Below, piece after piece: positions 57,659-64,000 of a stretch of DNA of 64,000 bases. How positions within the stretch are numbered: position 1 is the first letter of the stretch; each line of letters begins with the position of its first letter. A program made the position numbers and the translations under genes. The notes under the pieces were generated by a model that saw nothing but the letters and a program-made list of their open reading frames with translations, ran no database searches and had not been told where the DNA came from. Origin of the DNA: Lachnospiraceae bacterium (GTDB lineage Bacteria > Bacillota > Clostridia > Lachnospirales > Lachnospiraceae); the NCBI GenBank assembly GCA_017473905.1, contig JAFUJA010000029.1, positions 1-64,000 on the forward strand. Direction: 5' to 3'.

Positions 57659-58528
57659 CTAAATACTATTTAAGTCCACATAGGTGCCGCCCTTAACCTC
57701 TACAAAGGTATTGTCATTTACGGCAAGCCATACGCTCTGGGCGTTAGGATTGTAAACACCTTCATTATTTGCAGTAAACTGCAGTCTTCTTGCAGCATCC
57801 ATATAATCAATGATTTCGATATTAGTAGCGTACCAGATATCATCTCTGCCACCCATGTATTCACAGAATTTCTCAATAACTTCCCAGTTATCCTTGTCTG
57901 CAAACTCGTAACTGTGCCCCCAGACCATCATGAGTTTTAAGTACTGTTTTTTATTTAAGTTGGCAAACAGCTCTGCTTTCTGCATCAAATCGTTGTCATT
58001 GTGATGACAGGTAGCTCTCCACTCCAAAGGATCTTCCGGAAGCGGAAAACTTACGATGGATGCAAGGAGCGCATTTTCCTTTGTAGAAGGGTCCGGCTCA
58101 AGCTCCACAACTCTGGCATACGCAATTCCCAGCTGACGGAACAGAGCTTTAATTTCTTCGTTATAGGAACCGTTGGGATATGCATGTCCTCTTACAGGCT
58201 TTCCCACGAGACTTTCCAACCCTATACGGTCTTCCAGAATTTCCCTCGCAACCTCTACCATGGGACATCTGGAAATGGTGGGATGGGTCATTGTATGGGT
58301 GGCAACTTCATGCCCCGCATACACTTCTTTGATTTTTTCTTTGGGAAGACGGGGATGCTTCAGACCGGTCTGGTCGTCACACATATTTCCGTAATTTAAG
58401 TTAAAAGTTCCTTTAATTCCGTATTTGTTAAAAATCTCAATCAGGCGGACATCCTCAACCTTACCATCATCGTAGCTCATGGTCAGAACCTTGGATTTCC
58501 CTCCGGGAAAACAAACATATACCTTCAT
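57659..58528 (-). CDS. Polysaccharide deacetylase family protein
   Basis: A NodB-type deacetylase, 289 residues: MSYDDGKVEDVRLIEIF with the metal Asp pair, HEVATHTMTHPTISRC with the HxxxH metal site, and a downstream GHSYEF segment. There is no signal peptide or transmembrane helix, so it may be cytoplasmic or use another route, and could act on a small sugar rather than on wall polymer. ATG 58528 follows GGGGAGGTATTTT; the frame to 58552 is rejected. Confidence 0.88.
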   Translation of the reverse strand: MKVYVCFPGGKSKVLTMSYDDGKVEDVRLIEIFNKYGIKGTFNLNYGNMCDDQTGLKHPRLPKEKIKEVYAGHEVATHTMTHPTISRCPMVEVAREILEDRIGLESLVGKPVRGHAYPNGSYNEEIKALFRQLGIAYARVVELEPDPSTKENALLASIVSFPLPEDPLEWRATCHHNDNDLMQKAELFANLNKKQYLKLMMVWGHSYEFADKDNWEVIEKFCEYMGGRDDIWYATNIEIIDYMDAARRLQFTANNEGVYNPNAQSVWLAVNDNTFVEVKGGTYVDLNSI

Positions 58529-58621
58529 AAAAATACCTCCCCGCATATTCATTATTTTATCTTTATCGTAATTATCTTATCTATTACCTTTAAACCGGTA
58601 ATTGTCTTTAAAATATTCGTT

Positions 58622-59224
58622 TTAAACCAGCAATCCGCCGCAATATCTGCAATATCTGGTGCCGTCCGGCACTCCTAAACAATGAGGACATTCAAGAGGA
58701 TAATTAGCTCTTTCTTCCTCAGTCAGACCGTCATCTGGAATCGGTGCAGATGCTACGTTGGGATTATAGTTTGTCATATTTTTATTGGCTTCATAATAAC
58801 GGCGACGTTCTTCCATCTCCTGCTCATAAGCCCGCTGTCTCTCTTCTTCTTCCCGTTTCTCCTCAATCCGGTTACTTACCGCCATCATCAAAGCAGAACC
58901 TACCGCAGAACCAATGGCACTGCCCATTGCATTTCCCATGGAAGCTCCGAATCCGCCTCTTCCGGTCCGGGTTACCCTGTCAAATACATTGGCTGTATGA
59001 TTTAATGCGGTAGTATGTTTCGTTGTGGAATTGGCAGCGCTTCTGATACCGCTTGAAATAGCTCCCTTCGCCACGGAACCGAGAAACGAACTTCCCATAG
59101 AGCTTCCGCCAAAACCTCCTCCGAAGCCTCCATGACTGCTTCCGTGACCGCCTCTGTGACCGCCAAATCCTCCTCTGTGGGCACCGTGAGCACCTCTGGC
59201 TCCCCTAAATCCTTTCGGTGGCAT
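58622..59224 (-). CDS. Glycine-rich protein with C-terminal zinc ribbon
   Basis: I do not recognise a function. The 200-residue protein has a Gly/His/Arg/Ser-rich N-terminus (about residues 1-48, with RGGFGGHRGGHGSSHGGFGG), a small-residue hydrophobic segment with Gly/Ala repeats (GNAMGSAIGSAVGSALMM, about 100-118), a strongly charged helix (RIEEKREEEERQRAYEQEME) and a zinc ribbon CPHC...CRYCGG at the end. ATG 59224 has AAAGGAGGTAGCGGAT, a strong site. It is flanked by its own promoter and lies after the GGDEF gene. Confidence 0.75.
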   Translation of the reverse strand: MPPKGFRGARGAHGAHRGGFGGHRGGHGSSHGGFGGGFGGSSMGSSFLGSVAKGAISSGIRSAANSTTKHTTALNHTANVFDRVTRTGRGGFGASMGNAMGSAIGSAVGSALMMAVSNRIEEKREEEERQRAYEQEMEERRRYYEANKNMTNYNPNVASAPIPDDGLTEEERANYPLECPHCLGVPDGTRYCRYCGGLLV

Positions 59225-59283
59225 ATCCGCTACCTCCTTTTATCCTTAAAAATCACTTTTTTCGCATAAAAAATTCTATTTAT

Positions 59284-59312
59284 AGGATACTATTTTCCGC
59301 GCTTTCTGTCAA
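59284..59312 (-). promoter_or_regulatory. Promoter of the glycine-rich protein gene
   Basis: Minus strand TTGACA (59307-59312), 17-base spacer, TATCCT (59284-59289). Confidence 0.6.
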
Positions 59313-59328
59313 TTTGACAAAAAAATAA

Positions 59329-59367
59329 CCCCTTTTGTCAGGCATTTATTGTCCGACAAAAAGGGGG
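59329..59367 (-). terminator. Terminator after the GGDEF-GAF gene
   Basis: Minus strand CCCCTTTTTGTC pairs with GACAAAAGGGG across a 14-base loop; followed by TTATTTTTTTG. Confidence 0.85.
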
Positions 59368-59392
59368 ATACTTTTTTAATAAGGATACTATT

Positions 59393-61129
59393 TTAAGCAA
59401 TAATGAATTCGCTTAATATTTTACCCATAAGTCTGTAGTAATGCAGGTGGTCACTGTTCCAGACAATTCTTCTGGTAACTGCCTCCAGGGATAAAATACA
59501 CAGGTTGCCCTGTCTGTCATGGAATTTTACGTGGATACAGGATATAATTCCCTGCTTATGCATCTTTTCGTATACATCGGGGTCGCTTCCTTCGATGATG
59601 GAAATATCATTTACGACAACATCATCATAAACATACTTCTTCTGCCAGAAGCTTCCCAAAATATATTCCTGGGTCTCTTTGATAATCTTGTTAGAAGGAA
59701 CCTTCGCTCCCACCATATGAAGAACCTTTCCGGTTCCCGCATTGTAAATTGCAATTCGTTCCGGTTCAAAATTCTCGATAAAATCATCCAGAAGTCTTTC
59801 CAGGGGATACAAATCATCTCCCAGAACACGGTCCATAATCACACAAAGGATATCTCCGCAGGTCAAATTACCTCTGCTGTTAATACGAGTGGAGAGATTG
59901 GAAACCTTCTGAATCTCATTGAGGCTTCCGTGTTTCTCCTTATCATATATGATATATCTGTTTCTTCCCTTTGCCTTTGCACGATACAGCGCAAAATCCG
60001 CCAGTGAAAAAATATCTTCGTAATTATCTCCGTCCTTGGGATATCCCGCACAACCGATTGAAACCGTAATTGCAGGCTTGTTCTCATTATTTACGGGGAA
60101 GTGGGCGCTAATCATATTTTTAATACTTCTTAAATGCTCTCTTGCCTCTTCCATATCATCGGTATCATAAAAGAGAATAAAGAACTCATCTCCGCCGATT
60201 CGTCCTACAACACCGGAATCTCCTACCTGGGTTGCAATAATGCCGGCAACAGCTTTTAAGGTTTCATCTCCGGCCATATGACCGTAGGTATCATTTATTT
60301 TTTTGAAATAGTCCACGTCAAGAATTGCAACACTTGCATTACGTTTCTCAACATCAATGGCACGGATTGCAAGGTTGGTAATTTCACCCTTACTTAAAAG
60401 TCCTGTAAGGGAATCTATTTCTGTCTTTTTATTATTACTAAGAGAAACCTCCACACCTCTGTGAATATATCCCACGGATGCAAGCCAGTCCCCTTCATCA
60501 TAAACGGCACCGCCTTTTACAATAGACTTCTTAACATCCTCTTTGCCGTCCAGAATGTCTCCGTCAACACAGCCCTCAAAATATCTGCGTCCCTGACGGA
60601 CTGCATGAATTAAGTCCTCAACATCTGCTTCCTTCTCCGGCACAATCATGGCCTTCATGTGCTTCTCTGCTTCGTCCAGAGTCATACAGATATCTTTCTT
60701 TTTCAGAATACCGGTAGACTTAATTACAACGCTTTCTGTTTTAGGATTATATATAAAAACATCATCGCCGTACAATTCAAGCAGTTTTTCGTTAAAACGG
60801 CATTCCCCTGCCAATGCCTCTTCGGATAAAACAAGGGAATCAATATCTGTCATTTTTAAACAAACCTGACCTGCCGCATTTGCTTTCTCCAAACAAACAA
60901 GGCATTTAATCACACCGCCGCCTTTACGTAAAAGACGTATCATAAAGCTTTCTTCCCGCATATTGGACACATAATCACGCAAAACATCCCTGTCTTCTTC
61001 CATTACGAGACGATCCAGAGTGTAATACAAACGGCTGTCATCCTGAAACTCATAAAAGTTTCTGCAAGCGCTTTTGATATCATATGAACTTTTATCGATG
61101 ATTGCTTCATATACCTTCGCACGCGTCAT
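59393..61129 (-). CDS. Diguanylate cyclase with C-terminal GAF-like domain
   Basis: Predicted to make c-di-GMP. The 578-residue protein has an N-terminal sensor region with two similar PAS-like parts (about residues 1-100 and 115-225), a GGDEF domain (about 238-395) with intact GGDEF at 312-316 and no RxxD inhibitory site at the usual place, and a C-terminal GAF-like domain (about 420-578). A sensor domain after GGDEF is less common. There is no transmembrane helix, so it is cytoplasmic. ATG 61129 has GAGAGGGAAACGTA. A weak TATACT -10 lies about 40 bases upstream. Confidence 0.88.
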   Translation of the reverse strand: MTRAKVYEAIIDKSSYDIKSACRNFYEFQDDSRLYYTLDRLVMEEDRDVLRDYVSNMREESFMIRLLRKGGGVIKCLVCLEKANAAGQVCLKMTDIDSLVLSEEALAGECRFNEKLLELYGDDVFIYNPKTESVVIKSTGILKKKDICMTLDEAEKHMKAMIVPEKEADVEDLIHAVRQGRRYFEGCVDGDILDGKEDVKKSIVKGGAVYDEGDWLASVGYIHRGVEVSLSNNKKTEIDSLTGLLSKGEITNLAIRAIDVEKRNASVAILDVDYFKKINDTYGHMAGDETLKAVAGIIATQVGDSGVVGRIGGDEFFILFYDTDDMEEAREHLRSIKNMISAHFPVNNENKPAITVSIGCAGYPKDGDNYEDIFSLADFALYRAKAKGRNRYIIYDKEKHGSLNEIQKVSNLSTRINSRGNLTCGDILCVIMDRVLGDDLYPLERLLDDFIENFEPERIAIYNAGTGKVLHMVGAKVPSNKIIKETQEYILGSFWQKKYVYDDVVVNDISIIEGSDPDVYEKMHKQGIISCIHVKFHDRQGNLCILSLEAVTRRIVWNSDHLHYYRLMGKILSEFIIA

Positions 61130-61253
61130 TACGTTTCCCTCTCATTTGTAAAATTGGGTATAACTAAGTATAGTATAACTCATTTTGCAGATTTAGGAAA
61201 GGGATTTTTCAGAAGTTGCATATTTTTTTATTGCTCAAGAGAGTATTTAAAAT

Positions 61254-61730
61254 TCACTTTTCCAAAAGGGTTAATTCCACAATATCTTCCATGGGAATTT
61301 CCATCATTTCGTTCTCTTCAATCTCATGAAAAATCAGCCTGTGGTTATGTTTATCCAGCTTTTTCACGCTTCCCTCCAGCGTCAGATAAGCGCCGCCTTC
61401 TTTTTTCTCATCCGGCTTAAAATATGTTACGCAAATGTTTACCGGCTCAGCATTTTCTCTTTCAAGTTTCTCTTCTATTCTGCTTAAAACAAGAAAAATA
61501 CCTTCTCTTTCGCACTCGTCAAGTTCAATTCTGCTTTCCGTCAGACGGGCAGTCTCTTTCACTACTGCATCGTATCCCGTCAGTGCTGCAAAAGGCGAAA
61601 ACTGGGCTGCTCTGTCCTCAATTTTCATTCCCGGCCGCTTCGCCGAACGATGATGAGGCAGATTTATAATATCCTTATACCGTTCCGAAATGGTTTCCTG
61701 TTCTTTTTTATAACCTGTTTTCTGTTCCAT
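61254..61730 (-). CDS. YolD-like protein
   Basis: YolD proteins accompany Y-family UmuC-like polymerases (UvrX/YqjW) in Bacillus, probably as UmuD-like partners of unknown mechanism. The 158-residue product has the family blocks HHRSAKRPGMKIEDRAAQFS and FSPFAALTGYD near residue 40, and the C-terminal RLIFHEIEENEMMEIPMEDI. ATG 61730 follows TAAAGGAATCAAA, 11 bases after the polymerase stop; the frame to 61760 overlaps the polymerase gene. Here YolD is downstream, not upstream, of the polymerase. Confidence 0.85.
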   Translation of the reverse strand: MEQKTGYKKEQETISERYKDIINLPHHRSAKRPGMKIEDRAAQFSPFAALTGYDAVVKETARLTESRIELDECEREGIFLVLSRIEEKLERENAEPVNICVTYFKPDEKKEGGAYLTLEGSVKKLDKHNHRLIFHEIEENEMMEIPMEDIVELTLLEK

Positions 61731-61740
61731 TTTGATTCCT

Positions 61741-63249
61741 TTATGCCTTATGACCGCCAATCTTTCCGTTTCTGGCTATGGTCTGTGCACCTTCCTCAAG
61801 GTTCATTCCTCTTAAAACCGCATTTTTTCCGTACTTTTTCTTGATGGATAAAACCGCCTGCTGGATTTTACGTTCCTTTTCCAGCTCCTCTTCTTCCGTT
61901 TTACGCTTCTTCTCTTCCGCTTCGTAATCCGTAAAAAGATTTAACTGCTCCGGCTCACTTTTATAAGAAACCGTATCTTCCCCCACCACATGATTTGCTG
62001 CCAGGGTAAGCCTTCGCATAAGAAGGTCCGGATTCATGATTCTGTCATACAATTCCATAACCGTCTCCATAATCAGACGATGGGAGGAAGTCTGCCTGTC
62101 CAGATTTCCCGTACCGTGGGCATGCTTAGGCACCTTCCGCCCGTAAGCATCCGTTGTAACGGGTCCCTTATATTTTTTTCTGCGTTCCGGGTCGGTAAGA
62201 TTCTCAATGTCATACCCCACGGTAAGCACAATCTGGTCGGTAACCAGCCCTTTTTCAAGCAAATCAAACACAAGTAAATCCGTCATTTCTTTTACGATCA
62301 GACGTCCTTTTTCGAAATCATAAGGACAGCTTAAAACCTGACCCGTGCTGATGCTGTTTGTGGAAGGCTTGTATTCTTTTATCTGCTTCATGGTACAGGG
62401 CTCCCACCCCCACGCATGATCGATTAAAAGCTCTGCATTTACCCCAAACAGACGATACAATAAATCTTCCCCGTATTCGGACAGTGACAGCTCCGCCACA
62501 TCGCCCATGGTATAAACGCCGTACCCTGCAAGTTTGTTGGCATATCCTTTTCCCACACGCCAGAAATCCGTCAGGGGTTTGTGTCCCCATAAAAGCTTTC
62601 TATATGACATCTCATCCAGCATGGCAATACGAACTCCTTTTTCATCCGCCTCCACATGTTTGGCAACAATGTCCAGAGCCACTTTCGCCAGATACATATT
62701 GGTACCGATACCCGCCGTTGCTGTAATTCCCGTACTTTCCACAATATCAAGAATGATTTTCTGCACCAGTTCTTTTACGGGCATACGATAAGTTTCCATA
62801 TAACTGGCCGCATCTATGAATACCTCATCCACGGAATAAACATGAATATCTTCCGGGGCGAAATATTTCAGATAAATTCTGTAAATATCCGTGCTGTATT
62901 TCATGTACAGCGCCATGCGGGGCGGTGCCACAATATAAGACACCTCCAGACCGGGATATTTTTTTAATTCCTCTGCATCGGAAGAACTGCCGTAAAAACG
63001 CTTCTCCGGGGCAAAATGTCTTCGTTCCCCGTTTACATTCCGAACCCTCTGTACCACCTCAAACAAACGGGCTCTTCCGGGAATCCCGTATTCCTTCAGG
63101 CTGGGAGTCACCGCAAGACAAATGGTTTTTTCCGTACGGGATGCATCTGCCACAACAAGGTTGGTGCGCAAAGGATCCAGCCCCCGTTCCCGGCATTCCA
63201 CGGAAGCATAAAAGGATTTTAAATCGATACATATATAACAGGGTTCCAT
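61741..63249 (-). CDS. Y-family DNA polymerase (UmuC/UvrX-like)
   Basis: An error-prone translesion polymerase, 502 residues. Palm motifs are intact: Asp9 in CIDLKSFYASVE and Asp141-Glu142 in SVDEVFID. A little-finger domain follows (about residues 260-400), then a basic tail (KKRKTEEEELEKERKIQQ). The Pairing with YolD points to the UvrX/YqjW branch. ATG 63249 has AAAGGAGGCAAAAAGGAA. No LexA box was seen upstream; instead there is a tandem palindrome at 63336-63362. Confidence 0.9.
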   Translation of the reverse strand: MEPCYICIDLKSFYASVECRERGLDPLRTNLVVADASRTEKTICLAVTPSLKEYGIPGRARLFEVVQRVRNVNGERRHFAPEKRFYGSSSDAEELKKYPGLEVSYIVAPPRMALYMKYSTDIYRIYLKYFAPEDIHVYSVDEVFIDAASYMETYRMPVKELVQKIILDIVESTGITATAGIGTNMYLAKVALDIVAKHVEADEKGVRIAMLDEMSYRKLLWGHKPLTDFWRVGKGYANKLAGYGVYTMGDVAELSLSEYGEDLLYRLFGVNAELLIDHAWGWEPCTMKQIKEYKPSTNSISTGQVLSCPYDFEKGRLIVKEMTDLLVFDLLEKGLVTDQIVLTVGYDIENLTDPERRKKYKGPVTTDAYGRKVPKHAHGTGNLDRQTSSHRLIMETVMELYDRIMNPDLLMRRLTLAANHVVGEDTVSYKSEPEQLNLFTDYEAEEKKRKTEEEELEKERKIQQAVLSIKKKYGKNAVLRGMNLEEGAQTIARNGKIGGHKA

Positions 63250-63335
63250 TTCCTTTTTGCCTCCTTTCTTCTTCGCGCCCGAGCGGTATTGCGAAGCTAT
63301 TCACTTCCGGCCCGCGAGGTGCGCATAAAATGTTT

Positions 63336-63362
63336 CTATGCATAGGATTTTCCTATGCATAG
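63336..63362. repeat. Tandem perfect palindrome CTATGCATAG x2 before the Y-family polymerase
   Basis: The 10-bp self-complementary sequence CTATGCATAG occurs twice, separated by GATTTTC, so the whole 27 bases also form one large inverted repeat. It lies directly after the U-tract of the upstream terminator, 87 bases before the polymerase ATG. It may be a double operator or a cruciform-type site. Confidence 0.7.
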
Positions 63363-63399
63363 AAAAAACGCAAAACCACAGGTCACCCTGCAGTTTTGC
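63363..63399 (-). terminator. Terminator of the upstream GGDEF gene
   Basis: Minus strand GCAAAAC-TGCAGG...CCTGTG-GTTTTGC, followed by GTTTTTT. Confidence 0.85.
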
Positions 63400-63407
63400 A
63401 TTTTACT

Positions 63408-64000
63408 TTAGTCATCTTCTCTCATGTCTTCGCCTTTGTAATATCCGTAACCATTTTTACCGCTTTTCTTGATATTATACATGGCTGCATCCGCACAGGA
63501 AATCAGGTTTTCCACATCCATTGCATCCTTCGGATAAGAAGCCACACCGATACTGCCGCCCACCTTATACTTCTGTCCGTGTAAAAGAAACGGCTTGTCA
63601 AAAAGCTGGTGACACTGCATTACGGAGCGCTCCACAATACGTTCCTGTGTACTTCTGATTAAAACGATAAATTCATCCCCCGCATAACGGTAAGGTGTAA
63701 GAATTTCCGTCTGCATTCCTTTCAGTCTATCTCCCAGCTGGCGCAAGGCTTCATCCCCTGCGGAATGCCCGTAATTATCGTTAATATGTTTAAAATTATC
63801 AATATCCAGAAGCATCAGCGTACAGGGTTTTTGCATCGCGATACATTCCCTGATATCCAGAATACACTTTGTACGGTTGGGAATACCCGTAAGGAAATCA
63901 TGAAGTGAAGCAGTCTCCACAATTTTATGTGCCTCACTTAATTCACCAACAAGTTTGCGACGTTTGAAGTTATCAAAAACAATCCATACACCTACCGCAA
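63408..64000 (-). CDS. GGDEF-domain protein, C-terminal part (cut by window edge)
   Basis: The frame is open to the window end, beyond the first internal GTG at 63920. Just before the GGDEF domain it reads WIVFDNFKRRKLVGELSEAH, the end of a membrane helix and a coiled linker, so the full protein is probably a membrane diguanylate cyclase. The domain starts SLHDFLTGIPNRT, with LLDIDNFKHINDNYGHSAGD and the catalytic loop as YAGDEF (Ala for the first Gly, still found in active enzymes). The C-terminal SKY-type linker is short. The N-terminus is outside the window. Confidence 0.9.
   Translation of the reverse strand, partial: AVGVWIVFDNFKRRKLVGELSEAHKIVETASLHDFLTGIPNRTKCILDIRECIAMQKPCTLMLLDIDNFKHINDNYGHSAGDEALRQLGDRLKGMQTEILTPYRYAGDEFIVLIRSTQERIVERSVMQCHQLFDKPFLLHGQKYKVGGSIGVASYPKDAMDVENLISCADAAMYNIKKSGKNGYGYYKGEDMREDD

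Noticed and set aside
63336..63362. Transposon terminal inverted repeats
   Set aside because: The arms are only 3-7 bases apart and enclose no gene; no transposase is nearby.
63250..63407. LexA box for the Y-family polymerase
   Set aside because: No GAACN4GTTC core or close variant was found in the upstream region.

Overview
The window is typical of a motile, Gram-positive anaerobe of the Clostridia, most probably a Lachnospiraceae member. This is inferred from gene content and order: FabK instead of FabI, a MarR/FabT-type regulator in the fatty-acid operon, the mbl-flgF-flgG block, the cdaA-cdaR-glmM trio, ftsEX with a PcsB/CwlO-like hydrolase, consensus sigma-A promoters and AGGAGG ribosome binding sites. 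No 16S rRNA gene is present, so the genus cannot be named. Almost everything is on the minus strand; only a FliD-like gene and a degV gene are on the plus strand. There is no CRISPR array, insertion sequence or prophage.

1-16.6 kb is the ribosome and transcription block, read right to left: rpmG-secE-nusG-rplK-rplA, then an inserted capA-like gene, rplJ-rplL, rpoB-rpoC, rpsL-rpsG-fusA and the start of tuf. Each sub-operon has its own recognisable sigma-A promoter. Several have structured leaders: an L10 leader, a likely rpoB attenuator, an S12-S7 intercistronic leader and two L1-binding-like motifs.

16.9-30.6 kb mixes motility and envelope signalling. A FliD-like gene (+) faces ptsH. Behind ptsH lies a long minus-strand run: recD2, comFC, yvyF, two unrecognised membrane proteins, the c-di-AMP cyclase cdaA, its regulator cdaR and glmM. 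Upstream is mbl-flgF-flgG-flgJ. 30.8-35.9 kb is uvrB-uvrA behind a promoter with a LexA box. 36-43.9 kb holds ftsE-ftsX-PcsB-like hydrolase-S41 protease (division-linked wall hydrolysis), a PucR/CdaR-type regulator, a divergent WecG/TagA protein, a CvfB-like RNA-binding protein and an acyl-ACP thioesterase. A tRNA-Gln(CUG) follows.

44.4-55.1 kb is lipid metabolism: degV (fatty-acid binding, +) converges on a complete type II fatty-acid operon, acpP-accB-accC-accD-accA-fabH-fabK-fabD-fabG-fabF-fabZ-marR. A strong promoter with tandem 14-bp repeats directly downstream suggests control by the terminal MarR/FabT-like protein. 55.2-64 kb is accessory: a chemoreceptor, a NUDIX hydrolase, a polysaccharide deacetylase, a glycine-rich zinc-ribbon protein, two GGDEF proteins (one cut by the window end) and a Y-family polymerase-YolD pair behind a tandem palindrome.

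No single spectacular new system is evident. The best leads are the twin L1-like RNA motifs, the FabT-like operator array, the two unknown membrane proteins coupled to cdaA, the isolated FliD-like gene with its structured leader, and the double palindrome before the Y-family polymerase.
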